This document shows positions 35,223 through 47,522 of a stretch of DNA of 64,000 nt, one piece after another. The notes beneath the pieces are model-generated. The model had not been told where the DNA came from. It did no database searches and saw nothing but the letters and a program-made list of their open reading frames with translations. The DNA is from Torymus aiolomorphi. Lineage: Eukaryota; Arthropoda; Insecta; Hymenoptera; Torymidae. Position 1 is the stretch's first letter, and every line of letters begins with the position of its first letter. Location of the stretch: assembly GCA_036365515.1 (NCBI GenBank), contig CM070876.1, positions 131,466,394 through 131,530,393 of the forward strand. Direction: 5' to 3'. Position numbers and translations under genes: made by a program.

Positions 35223-36275
35223 GAACATATTCGAGGGTAGAAAAGAGAGAACTTCAGCATTATTTGAAGTCCACTTACGAAGATTGAGATGACCTTGCTT
35301 AAAGAGTTGAATTAACTCATCTTGCTTTTGCAAAGCTTCTTCAAAAGAGTGTGCACCAGAAAGTCCATTATCAAAATACATTTCTGAGCGAACAGCTTCA
35401 GCTGCGATCGGATAAGTTTTACCATAATCTTCGGCTAGTCTCTAGAGTGTGCGTATGGCTAGAGAGGGCGAGCATGCCAATCGATACGTCACAGTGGTCA
35501 GGCGATAAGTTTGAACATGTTCATCCTTATTGAAACGCCATAAGATCGACTGGTAGGGTTGATCACATTGTTCGACACCAATCTGCCTGAACATTTTCTC
35601 CACGTCAGCTGTAAGAGCGATCTTGTACCTACGCCAAGCATAGATCAAAGCAACGGGATTCTGAAGAAGATTGGGTCCAACGTGAAGAAGATCGTTGACG
35701 GAGACACCTGTTTTGGTTTTACTCGAACCATTAAATACAGTACGTAATTTGGTAGTCGTACTGGTTTCCTTCCACACACCATGATGTGGTAAGAAGGTTT
35801 GACTTTTGTTAGACAACGAATCGAAATTCGAGGAGAGTGACATATGACCTAGGTCAATGTACTCTTTCATAAACTCTGTATAGGCTATTTTGAGTTTCTC
35901 GTCCTTGGCGAAGTTTGCTTTGAGACGAGTGAGAACGGTTAATGCAGCAGAATGAGAGCTCTCGAGATGAGCAGAACTCAACTGGTCTCGACTTTTCCAG
36001 GGTAGGCTTACTATATATTGCCCTGTTTCATCTTGACGAGTTGTTTTTCGATAAAAATCCTCGCATGCTTGTTCGTCAGGCGAGTAAGAATTTTTGTCAG
36101 TGACTATCTACTCCGCCCTTCAAAAATCTTGTACGAGCTCCAAAAGTTTGGCTTCATGCTCGCAGCTGTTCGAACAATGAAGAGATAAAGAGTCTGGCCC
36201 GCTTTCTGGGGGTGACGACGTGAGATTGCCAGTAAGGAGCCATCCAAGTTTAGAACTTACAAGGAAAGGATACTT
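35223..36275 (-). pseudogene. BEL pol: protease-RT linker and reverse transcriptase
   Basis: On the - strand: KLGWLLTGNLTSS (end of the protease region) near 36250, KNSYSPDEQACEDFYRK near 36080, then RT blocks WKETSTTTKLRTVFNGSSKT, LLHVGPNLLQNP, ALTADVEKMFRQIG and SILWRFN. A TAG at 35442-35444 interrupts the frame, and the active-site box reads Y-F-D-N. Upstream gag end and protease are missing at the 36276 junction, and downstream sequence continues at 7298 after the inserted block. Confidence 0.9.
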
Positions 36276-37200
36276 GGTGTCCGCCTCCGATTTTCATGAA
36301 ACTTCGCATATGAGTAGAGTGTCAAAAAATATTCGACACGTATTTTTTTTATCTGCGTAAAAACATATCTAAGGGGTGAAAACCGCCCTTAAAGTTCACC
36401 CCCAAAAACCGTTCCTTTTCAATATCTCAAGATGGAATCGGAATTTTTTAATGAAACCAACAGCTATTTGTTTCTTATGAAAAGTCGAGTTTTTCGGCAC
36501 AGTTTTAATGCTGGGGGTTGCATCTCCTATTTTTTATAAGGGTAAATATCATATTTTCCCTTGTATTTTTTATATAAAAATGTTTTAATGAGCTAAATTT
36601 GATTGAAAATTGCCATGCTGTAAAGAAAATTGAAAATTATAGTTAACCTGTTTCGAGATTTAAAAATAAAAACACGTTGACGGGGTGAATTAGCCCTAAT
36701 TTAATTAATTACCTTTTTGTTAGTGTCTGCCTCCGATTTTCATGAAACTTTGCAACTGGTTAGAGTATCGAAAAATATCTGTGGAGAAAGACATTTGGGG
36801 GTAAAAACCACCCTTAAAGTTCACCCCCAAAAACAGTTTTTTTAATATCTCGAGATGGAATCGGAATTTTTTAATGAAACCCACACCTATTTGTTTCTTA
36901 TAAAAAGACGAGTATTTGGACACAGTTTTAATCATAAGGGGTTGCACCCCCTATTTTTATGGGGGTAAATATAATTTTTTTTACCCTGTTGTTAAAATAA
37001 CAAAGTTTTGACGTGTCATATTTGATTAAAAAATGCCATGTTGTAAAGAAAATTAAAAATTATAGTTGACCTGTTTCGAGGTTTAAAAAACACATAGAAG
37101 GGGTGAGCTACCCCTACTTTAGTTATTTATCTTTTAGTGATTAAAAAAAAATTGATCACAACATTCTTTTTGATTTTTAATTTTGAGATGCTTATTTCAA
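36276..37200 (+). repeat. left inverted repeat, two tandem units
   Basis: Unit starts GTGTCCGCCTCCG at 36277 and GTGTCTGCCTCCG at 36723. The second unit runs on into a GATTAAAAAAAAATTGATCA segment that is also mirrored on the right side near 46735. Confidence 0.9.
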
Positions 37201-39298
37201 ATCATATTTTACGTGAAATACTAAAATTGACTACTAAAGTTTAATACATTAAATGAAAATTTGCAAGAAAATTTTTATCGATTATATTTTTTTTTGTTTA
37301 TGAAATTAATGATGAAATTATTTATAAACAAAGAATTTTTCTGGGTAAAATTCTATTCAAAATTCATCTTTTTTTACATTATATTGGGATAATATTTCAT
37401 TTCTCGTATTGATACTTGTATTGTTGATGTCATAAAAATTTAAGTTTTTTTTATCAACGAAGGTTTCATTCTTACCGAAATATGCAATATAATTATAATT
37501 ATATTAAATTTACATTACAATTTTCAATGTCATCACGCTCCTACGAATATTTTTTTCGCGACGACATTTATAAAAATATTGGTAAGTTAAAAATAAACTG
37601 AACACGAGATAATTCTCGAGTATCAACTGATGAGATTCTGCGGGGGTGATTATAAACAAGGGCAATCTGACTGCCATAAATATTAATTATTTTAATTTAA
37701 TTTATAAGACTGTAAGACCGATGGAAAAATTCTCATCAGTTGATAGTAAGTTGCAGTCGACATAAGTAATATTTTAATGAATTCTCGAGTAAACAAGAGA
37801 TACTTTTATTCGAATGTGGTCAGTTTGTAGTGTTTCTTTGTATTGACTACACGCTAGTTACTAAACTGATTACATATTGTTGGTGTTTATACAATTGTTT
37901 AAATTGATATAATTATACATTTTATTACATACTCTTCAAAAAAAATTTTAAATTACGCATTGAGGATACAGAAAATATATTATTAAAAAGGGCTTGTAAG
38001 TATTACTATTTTATTTTTAGTCATATGGGCGAAAAGTTTAAACAAATAAGAATTTTCTTGAAAAAAAATAAAATAGTTTAAATATTAAAATGATATCTAA
38101 AGCCAAATAGTAAGTTTGATTAAAAGAAGTGATATAATGTAAATAGGATTATTATAAAAACGTAAAATAAAATAATGATTCTAATAATGTTCAATTTATT
38201 AATATAACCATGATAAGAATAATATTTGTAAAAAAAACATCGACTTGTTTTCATTTTTTTTCTAGAGTTAATACAATTTATAATATTTATTATATACATA
38301 AATCTCATATCATGATATATTAATAAATTTTTCGTTTGCCTTTTATTGAGTGTATGTTAAATAATTACAATAATAATTACAATAATTACAATTATCTAAA
38401 AAAGTCGTCAGATTTTTCAACCCAAATATCTCACAGATACAAAAATGATCCACAAAATTTCTGAAAATTATCTCCGCACAAATCGAAGGCCTAAAGTCGA
38501 GATTATATCAAATAAATGTCTACAAATTAATTTTTTAATTAAAGCACGGGGTGGCCGGTAAAATTTCTTATTCTTATTCGACATGCCCTCAATAACTGTT
38601 TTAAATAAAACTAGTTTAATATTTTATTGTAATGAGTATCTTGACCATTTAATACAATTAATAAATAAAATTAATGAAATCGTATGAGTGTGCGTGTGTA
38701 AGCGTGTGAGTGCGTGCGTGCGCTTGAGTGTAAATACATATATTCAATATCATTATTTTATGTATTTATTATATTAAACTGGCACGATTCTCTCTACCAT
38801 ATAATAAACAAATAAAATAAATTAAATTATTTATGTGTGTCACATAAGATTGTAGTAATTATAATATTTTTATTTCAGTGAAACATAACTTTATTTTAAA
38901 AAGAAGAGCAGATCAAACGCGCGCTGCACCCGCGGAGATGAACTATGCTTTGAATACAATATTCAAAAATGGGAAAATAACCTTATAAGAAAAATATAAA
39001 CAAACAACATTACGTTGCCATGCACATAGCTACAGCATGGCAACGCTTCCGACCAATCAGATTACGAATAAAACGTGAAATAACATAGCCATCAATTTGA
39101 ATAAAGGGGATAAAATTATGAAATATCTGAAATAAAAGTAAGTTCAATTGACGTTCATGAAAATAAAATAAAGTTATTTTAAGTAAAATAATAATTATAG
39201 AATAAATAATCTACGGCTGTTGTTTGAACGTCATTGCCTCAAATAAAATTAAAAAGTGGCTATTAATCCACTGGTTGTAATATTTTAATTATCTATAA
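37201..39298. other. AT-rich interior without genes
   Basis: No credible ORF. Contains a GTGTGCGTGTGTAAGCG-type low-complexity run (38690-38730) and a small hairpin GTTGCCATGC...GCATGGCAAC (39013-39043). Confidence 0.7.
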
Positions 39299-39743
39299 TC
39301 TTTTAATCCTAACAATGTTATAATTGAAGAATCACAAGCTAACGAACAAGAGATAACTTTATATCATGTAATAGAAAATATAATAAAGGAGAGTGTAAAT
39401 TACAATTTACATACAGAAGAAGAATATACTTTACTTTTTGAGGATGACTACAGTGATACACTTCCACAAGATATTGAAGAAGAGGATGAATTAAATAAAG
39501 ATTATGAAGAGGTTCCTACTTGTTTACCGAATGAAGAAGATGTAGACTTTGAATATAAGAAACAGGCAGTGCAGTATTGGCAAAGTGGAAAAAGAAAGCC
39601 ATTATCCTTGACAAGTGTACAATCGAAGTATAGAAAAGTTCATTCCGATCGTCAATTGCGACGGTGGAAAAAACAAATTGAAGCAGGGGGTACCAGAAAA
39701 ACTATTCTATATGGAATAACAACTTATGTACTTCAAAAAGTCC
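39299..39743 (+). pseudogene. unrecognised DNA-binding-like exon
   Basis: Open frame without ATG: an acidic stretch (EEDELNKDYEEVP) followed by DFEYKKQAVQYWQSGKRK and SVQSKYRKVHSDRQLRRWKK, which reads as a basic helical (HTH-like) domain of the kind found at the start of DNA transposon proteins. It is cut at 39744 by the Gypsy sequence, so the rest is missing. I cannot name the family. It may be the only coding relic of the 11.2-kb element. Confidence 0.45.
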
Positions 39744-42282
39744 TTCCTCCCGCACCTTAGGGGATACGGGGTAGTACCGCTGTTTGACAGGTTTCGCGCC
39801 CTGTACATCGATTGTATGCTTTGTGAGGTGTGTTAATCCTAGCTTTGGCTTTCCACTAGGCAGTAGTTCGTCCAATAGTCGTTGTAGTCTGTCTTTTTGT
39901 ATGTCATCTAATTCGCATATTCCAGCTACCGATTCATTCTCTAAGTACGTGTCCCCTCCGACCCCGTCGAAAGACATGCACATACCGGTACTTAATTGCC
40001 ACGTGCGCTCCCTGAAATTAATCGATATGTCGAATAATTCGAGCGCGTCCATGCCCAAGACGTAATCGTACGCTAGAGCTTTTACGAGACGAATGGCCAT
40101 TTCTTTACTCGTACCACAAATACTAATCGGAACTCTAATTTGCCCTGAAATTTTCTCGAGTGACCCGTTAGCTAATGTAATAGTTCGCGCATCAGGTGTT
40201 TCGAAAACCCGGTCTCCGAACCTATCCGCGAACTTTGGACCGACGTACGTCCTAGACGCGCCTGAGTCCACCAAGGCGACTGCAGGTATCCCTGATATCT
40301 CAATTCTTACGAAAAATCGCCTATCTTTTACGATTTCGGGCCCTAGGGGGTGGCAAAACTCAACAACATCTCGGAATTTTCCTAACTCTGCAGTTCCGCC
40401 GATGTTGTACTTGGTAGCTGGTTCTTCCATTAAAATTTTCTTCTCGACCTCTGAAGATGATCCCTCCGGTGATGTTGATTCTCGGTGTGACGTTTGACTA
40501 ATTCGCTTTTCTGCGATTTTGGTGTGTCCCGGTACCGCACTGCTTATTTCTTCTACTTGAGTTGAATTTTTCTTGTCAGCTTCCATGACTTCAGTGTGGC
40601 CCTTTGGGTTCTCGTCGCACCAGAGATCAATTAAATTCTCCACCGGCTTGTTCAACGGAGCGTTGTTTTTGGCTGGAGACTTTTTCGTAGCAATAGCGGG
40701 ACTTCTCGTCTCCTTTTGGTCTCGCTTCGCTAGTTTTCCGAAGGTTTTTCTCCGCGGTTGTCGCTCTTCTCCATCTTCATCCCAGCCGGAGGTTTATGTT
40801 CCGGATTTGGTCTGGGTCTCTTTTCTGATGGGCATTCTCGAGCCCAATGGCCGAAACCTTGGCAGTTAAAGCATTTAATATCTGCTTTTGGCCTGCCACC
40901 TCGAGGTTTCCATTTCGGTCTCGTCTCGCCCCCATCTGGCTTGTTATCGGGACTTGTAGGTGTTGCATCGGCGTGGCTTCCCTCTTGTTGTCTTCGCACG
41001 TTCCATCTTGGCTTTCCTCTTTGAGTTGATTTTGACGAGCTAGCTTCATTTATTGCCGAGACATTATGTGAGTTCTGCCTACCCCTTCCTACCTCATTGG
41101 GTGTCGCGGATTTCATAGGAACAAATGCTAACTCCGGTAAAAATGAAAATTCTTTAGGTGGGGGTGGTTTATACTCTCGTTTTGCTAATATGGCGACTTC
41201 GAATTCTTTACCTAATAGTTCTAAGTCGCGGAACGTGTGTACCGAGCGTCTATTTATTTTATCTCTGTATATCGGTTTTAAATTATTCTATGTCATCGAG
41301 ACTTGATCTTCGAGCGGTGGTTGCGGATACAAGTATTTTAATATATGTCTATAGTTTGTGATAAAATCAATTACAGGTTCATTCTCTCCTTGTGTCCGCA
41401 CCCGCGCCTCTTGTTGTACGCGAATCTGAAAATGCGGGTCGCCGTAATGTTCGCGAAAATCCGTAACGAAATCCTTCCACAAATGCCACTTATGTTTTTC
41501 TAAGCGCGCCCACTTCGCAGCCATCCCCTCTAATAAATCAGACAAAGCTTCTAGTAAATCCGAATCTGTCACCCCGGTACCGCTTCTACATTCTTCTATG
41601 CGACATAGAAATTCTTCCGCGCTAGAATCTGATCCGCCTTTAAATTTAATTTTCCAATCTCGAATAATTTTTCTCGGATACGATAGCCACGGCGTTGTAA
41701 ATGTAGAGCGATATGTGTCGCGGGCGTCTGGGATGTACGAAAAATTTCGTGGTGTTGTAATTGTCGCAGTTTCGTTTCTATTTCTATTTATCGGTGCTCT
41801 TAATTGTGTTGGCGTCGCGTCACGTGTCGGCAGTCCCGCTAATGAAAAAGGTGGTGTATAAGATATGTTTGTGTTAGCATGTATATGTAAGTCTCGTCTC
41901 TGTTCGTCTCGTTTTTCAGTCGGTACTGTCGATGGATGATTTTTGTATGTGTTCGTACGCTCATACGCGTTTGGTGTCCGATCACTATTGTCAAACCTGC
42001 TCGACTCTAAACTATAGGTTAAGTTATTTAATTCACGTTCGAAACGCGACCGCGCGTGCGTTTCAGCGTTTGCTCTTGCTGTTGATGAAAGCGCGAAATT
42101 AACCCTTGGTACGAATGAGGGTGCATTACCATTTAACGCCCGATTATTAAAATTGTCCCGATTAGGTAGATTCCTATTTTCCTCAATAGGTTGTCTATTT
42201 TCGTCTGGCCCGTCTCTCGTATCGTCACGTAATTGTCGTGCGTCTGACCCTTGTCTCTGTTCCTCTAGATATAACCTTATAA
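39744..42282 (-). pseudogene. Gypsy gag-protease, inverted copy
   Basis: On the - strand: gag N-terminal region open from 42282 without ATG, gag core WARLEKHKWHLWKDFVTDFR (41510 area), stop at 41288-41290, then a CCHC knuckle CFNCQGFGHWARECP (40890-40850). An aspartic protease with ALVDSGASRTYVGPKFADRF (about 40280) follows, and the frame runs to 39744, just into the start of RT. 39744-41084 is a mirror of 42283-43623. Translation products would be the capsid/nucleocapsid polyprotein and its processing enzyme. Confidence 0.88.
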
Positions 42283-45200
42283 GGGTAGGCAGAACTCACA
42301 TAATGTCTCGGCAATAAATGAAGCTAGCTCGTCAAAATCAACTCAAAGAGGAAAGCCAAGATGGAACGTGCGAAGACAACAAGAGGGAAGCAACGCCGAT
42401 GCAACACCTGCAAGTCCCGATAACAAGCCAGATGGGGGCGAGACCAGACCGAAATGGAAACCTCGAGGTGGCAGGCCAAAAGCAGATATTAAATGCTTTA
42501 ACTGCCAAGGTTTCGGCCATTGGGCTCGAGAATGCCCATCAGAAAAGAGACCCAGACCAAATCCGGAACATAAACCTCCGGCTGGGATGAAGATGGAGAA
42601 GAGCGACGACCGCGGAGAAAAACCTTCGGAAAACTAGCGAAGCGAGACCAAAAGGAGACGAGAAGTCCCGCTATCGCTACGAAAAAGTCTCCAGCCAAAA
42701 ACAACGCTCCGTTGAACAAGTCGGTGGAGAATTTAATTGATCTCTGGTGCGACGAGAACCCAAAGGGCCACACTGAAGTCATGGAAGCTGACAAGAAAAA
42801 TTCAACTCAAGTAGAAGAAATAAGCAGTGCGGTACCGGGACACACCAAAATCGCAGAAGAGCGAATTAGTCAAACGTCACACCGAGAATCAACATCACCG
42901 GAGGGATCATCTTCAGAGGTCGAGAAGAAAATTTTAATGGAAGAACCAGCTACCAAGTACAACATCGGCGGAACTGCAGAGTTAGGAAAATTCCGAGATG
43001 TTGTTGAGTTTTGCCACCCCCTAGGGCCCGAAATCGTAAAAGATAGGCGATTTTTCGTAAGAATTGAGATATCAGGGATACCTGCAGTCGCCTTGGTGGA
43101 CTCAGGCGCGTCTAGGACGTACGTCGGTCCAAAGTTCGCGGATAGGTTCGGAGACCGGGTTTTCGAAACACCTGATGCGCGAACTATTACATTAGCTAAC
43201 GGGTCACTCGAGAAAATTTCAGGGCAAATTTGAGTTCCGATTAGTATTTGTGGTACGAGTAACGAAATGGCCATTCGTCTCGTAAAAGCTCTAGCGTACG
43301 ATTGCGTCTTGGGGATGGACGCGCTCGAATTATTCGACATATCGATTAATTTCAGAGAGCGCACGTGGCAATTAAGTACCGGTATGTGCATGTCTTTCGA
43401 CGGGGTTGGAGGGGACACGTACTTAGAGAATGAATCGGTAGCTCGAATATGCGAATTAGATGACATACAAAGAGACAGACTACAACGACTATTGGACGAA
43501 CTACTACCTAGTGGAAAGCCAAAGCTAGGATTAACACACCTCACAAAGCATACAATCGATGTACAGGGCGCGAAACCTGGCAAACAGCGGTACTACCCCG
43601 TATCCCCTAAGGTGCGGGAGGAAATGTATCAAATAATGGATAAATTGCTAGAAGAAGGGGTGATAGAACCGTCAAATAGTCCGTGGTCAAGTCCCGTAGT
43701 TATGCACCCCAAACCGGATGGAACGCGTCGTCCGTGTATCGATTTTCGGAAAATCAATGAACTTACAAAAAAGGACGCGTACCCACTTCCGAATATGAAT
43801 GAAATTTTGAGTAAATTAAGAAATGCGCGATATATTAGTATTTTAGATCTGAGTCAAGCGTACTTTCAAGTACCGCTCGAAGAATCGAGTAAAGAATATA
43901 CCGCATTCACGATACCGGGTCGCGGATTATACCAATTCACGCGACTACCCTTCGGCCTTAGTAACAGCCCTGCAACGTTTCAGAGGCTGATGGATGGAAT
44001 TATTACGCCAGAAATGGATGGCAGAGTCTATTGTTATTTAGACGACATAGTAATAGTCTCTGAAACGTTCGAGGAACATTTGCATTGGCTACGTATCGTG
44101 ATAACTCGACTAAAACAAGCAAACTTAACGATGAATCGGGCGAAGTCGATTTTTGGCTGTACCGAGGTCAAATATTTGGGATACATCGTGAAGTTTAACG
44201 GGCTGCAACCGGATCCGGAAAAAATAGAGGCTATTGTAAAGTACCCGGTCCCCAAAAACTTAAAAGGGCTCCGTAGATTTACCGGAATGACGTCGTGGTA
44301 TCGTCGCTTTATAAATAATTTCGCGAAAATATCGGAACCGCTAAACGAGCTGACACAGAAGAGCAGACGCTGGAAATGGGGAGAGGAACAGCAGAAGGCA
44401 ATGGATACCTTGAAGGAGAAGCTCACCACTGCTCCTATTTTAGCTTGCCCTGATTTTTCACTGCCATTCTCTCTCCAGACCGACGCATGCTCGACAGGTC
44501 TCGGCGCGGTACTGACGCAAGTGCAAGATGGTCACGAGCGTATAATATGCTACGCGAGTCGAAATTTGAATAAAGCCGAGAAAAATTATACCGTAACTGA
44601 ATGGGAGTGTCTCGCTGTCGTTTGGGCTATTAGGAAGTACCGCGAGTACTTAGAGGGTTACCATTTCACGGTAGTTACGGACCACAGTAGTCTAAAATGG
44701 ATGTATCGCCAGAAAAATCCAGTGGGTAGAGTTGCGAGGTGGGCGATGGAATTAGCTCAATGTGACTTCGATATACAACACCGCAAGGGTAGCCTACACT
44801 ACGTACCGGACGCGCTATCGCGTATGTTTGAGGACGAGTCGGAAGGCCTCACCGCGATTACCGAAACGAGCGACGCGTGGTACGAAAAGAGGATTAGGGC
44901 AATAGAAACCCATCCAAAACTCTTTAAGAATTGGACGGTACATGAGGGTAGGATCTATTTTCATAATAAAGATCAGCTACTAGACTCACTCGAAATCGAC
45001 GACTTAGACTCGTGGAAATTAGTCTTACCGACGGAACTAAGGCAAAAAGCACTACGCGAATGCCACGACCAACCGCAAGCGGGACACCTAGGCATACATA
45101 AGACTTACAAACGACTGACACGTGACTATTATTGGCCAGGTATATGGCAAGATACGGTACAGTACGTTCGGGAATGCGAGACGTGACAACAAGTTAAAGT

Positions 45201-45876
45201 AGACCAAAATAAGCCCGCTGGGTTTATGGGCTTGCGTACTGTAGAAGGGCTATGGACGACAGTAGCCATGGATATAATAGGTCCCCAACCACGGAGTAAA
45301 AACGGTGCAGTATACGCGTTAGTACTGCAAGATCTTTTTACTAAGTGGGTAGAAATAGTTCCGTTAAGAAAGGCTACGGGTAAAACCGTTAAGAAAGCGT
45401 TTCATGATACGATCTTGTGCAGATACGGCGCACCGAAAGTGCTTGTAACCGACAACGGTACAGAATTTGTAAATAAACTACTAGTACAAGTAGCTGAGGA
45501 ATATAAAATCTTGCACACGACGGTACCGCCCTATCATGCACAAGCGAATCCCGTAGAACGCGCAAACAGGACTCTGAAACAAATCATAATAGCTTACCTT
45601 GATAGCGATCATAGGCTCTGGGACGAACACCTCCCAGAATTTCGGTACGCGATGAATACTGCGGAACAATCCTCGACCAAAAGGTCACCGGCCTTTTTAA
45701 ATTTAGGAAGGGAACCTAGATTACCCAATACTATCGAGAGAGAGGAAAATATCAGCGTACCGATCGAAAAAATGTCCGTAGAACAATGGAAAAATCGCGT
45801 ATCGAGATTGCATGCACTGCGTGACCTTGTGTCGAAATTTCAGTTCGAAGCGTCCGAAAAGCAGGCCAAATATTAG
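42283..45876 (+). pseudogene. Gypsy gag end-protease-RT-RNase H-integrase
   Basis: CCHC knuckle near 42500, protease DSGAS near 43100 with a TGA at 43231-43233 (Arg in the other arm). A 639-codon frame (43267-45186) follows with RT (PCIDFRKINELTKKDAYPLP, active site YLDD near 44040) and RNase H (QTDACSTGLGAVL, then DHSSLKWMY). The integrase zinc region comes next (ECHDQ, GHLGIHK, CET then stop), and the integrase core with AMDIIGP, VTDNGTEF and NPVERANRTLK. The TGA at 45184-45186 stands where the last zinc Cys is expected. The 216-codon integrase frame ends at 45876. No LTR pair is visible. Confidence 0.92.
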
Positions 45877-46619
45877 CTTCTTACCTTGAAGCTCCGCTCG
45901 TCGCCGCTGTCAGCAAGGCTCCACCAGTAGACCCTGGGCTCGAACATTCACACACACACTCGGAGCTCTTTGCGAGAGCTTAACGAACACAGCGAAACCA
46001 AGACAATAAAAGACTCTAAATGCAAATAGATAACAACAGGCCAACACGCCATAAAATAATTTGTACCGTTAATTTGTTGAAGTTACTAAGTTTCTCTGGT
46101 AAATCGCGAACGCGTGTGTCCGATTTCACGGTCAGACAGAGAGTGAGCGCCCTTCGTCCCGTCGCCCGCTCCGTCGATCGTCGCAGCGCTGTTGTCGATT
46201 CGCAGCTCGGCATGTCCGGCCGGTACATTTGGCAACGTCTCGGTCTTAGCACTTTTCCATAGCGGCAGCAGCAGGCTTTTGGTATGGCTGGGCCAGGGCC
46301 ATTTAGTGTGCAGCATATAGCCTCGAGACGTGCTTCATGTCCGACTCGGGGGCGTCCGAGCTACTCGGCTTCACGCCTCCGGAACCGATGACTCCTCGTT
46401 GTTGCTGTAGGTGCGGGCTCGGGCTGCTCTCGTTCATGTTTCGCGCGGTTTGCTATGTCTCGGTACTCGTATATCTCCTCACTCACGCACACATTCATAC
46501 AGCCACTTTGGTCTTAGCTTCGCTTTGCCGGACTCTCGCCTGCTATAATATAGCTCTCTCATAGTACAAATTAATAAATTAAAATGAAAACAAGTTTTCG
46601 CTCATAATCTAGTAATAAT
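45877..46619. other. Gypsy 3' flank, non-coding
   Basis: GC-rich to 46560, with AATAAA-like signal near 46005. It could be the end of Gypsy and part of an LTR, but no partner LTR exists in the window. Small ORFs are not credible. Confidence 0.45.
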
Positions 46620-47521
46620 AATGTTAATAGGGGTAGCCACCCCCACTAAAATTAAAATATTTTTAATTTTTTTAACTTTTAATAGTAAATATGAGTCAAA
46701 ATAAGCATTACAAAATTAAAAATCCAAAGGAATGTTGTGATTAATTTCTTTTAATCACTAAAAGATAAGTAACTACTTAGGGGTAGCTCACCCCTTCTAT
46801 GTGTTTTTTTAAACATCGAAACAGGTCAACTATAATTTCTAATTTTCTTTACAACATGGCATTTTTTTACTAAATATGGCTCGTCAAAACTTTGTTATTT
46901 CAAAAACAGTGTGAAAAAAATTATATTCACCCCCATAAAAATAGGGGGTGCAACCCCTTATGATTAAAACTGTGTCCAAATACTCGTCTTTTTATAAGAA
47001 ACAAATAGGTGTTGGTTTCATTAAAAAATTCCGATTCCATCTCCAGATATTAAAAAAACTGTTTTTGGGGGTGAACTTTAAGGGTGGTTTTCACCCCCAA
47101 ATGTCTTTCTCCACAGATATTTTTCGATACTCTAACCAGTTGCAAAGTTTCATGAAAATCGGAGTCAGACACTAACAAAAAGGTAATTAATTAAATTAGG
47201 GCTAATTCACCCCGTCGACGTGTTTTCATTTTTAAAGCTCGAAACAGGTCAACTATAATTTTCAATTTTCTTTATAACCTGACAATTTTCAATCAAATTT
47301 ACCTCATCAAAACATTTTTATATAAAATATGCAAGGTAAAATATCATATTTACCCTTATGAAAAATAAGAGATGCAACCCCCCAGCTTTAAAACTGTGCC
47401 GAAAAACTCGACTTTTCATAAGAAACAAATAGGTGTTGGTTTCATTAAAAAATTCCGATTCCATCTTGAGATATTAAAAAGGAACAGTTTTTGGGGGTGA
47501 ACTTTAAGGGCGGTTTTCACC
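46620..47521 (-). repeat. right inverted repeat, two tandem units
   Basis: Reverse complement of about 36373-37200 with substitutions. The outermost ~100 bp of the left repeat is absent. Confidence 0.88.
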
Positions 47522-47522
47522 C

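Larger units (their letters stand above)
21760..35577. repeat. 13.8-kb imperfect palindrome
   Basis: Left arm 21760-28893 and right arm 29343-35577 are reverse complements, with a 449-bp centre. Each arm holds, from outside in: a BEL RT piece, repeat A, a mariner, a TA MITE and a CCCTGGTAGAAA-ended segment. The right arm lacks 1116 bp equivalent to 26938-28053 (junction at an AAA microhomology) and has an extra 220-bp insertion in its mariner. The outer edge is inside BEL coding sequence on the right but abuts unrelated DNA at 21759, so the left arm is the derived copy. Confidence 0.92.
36276..47521. mobile_element. 11.2-kb inverted-repeat element inside BEL
   Basis: Left repeat about 36276-37200 and right repeat about 46620-47521 are inverted. 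Each contains two ~446-bp tandem units (CCGATTTTCATGAAACTT, GGGGTGAAAACCGCCCTTAA, ATGGAATCGGAATTTTTTAA). The right end is short by about 100 bp, stopping at GGTTTTCACCC where BEL gag resumes. Loss of that end and of BEL protease suggests a deletion at this junction. The interior holds an unrecognised DNA-binding-like exon and a Gypsy inverted duplication. Confidence 0.8.

Noticed and set aside
39001..39045. Hairpin GTTGCCATGC...GCATGGCAAC as a structured RNA
   Set aside because: Only 10-bp arms in non-coding AT-rich DNA, with nothing else to support it.
42870..43583. 237-codon antisense ORF
   Set aside because: It is the complement of the Gypsy protease-RT coding strand.
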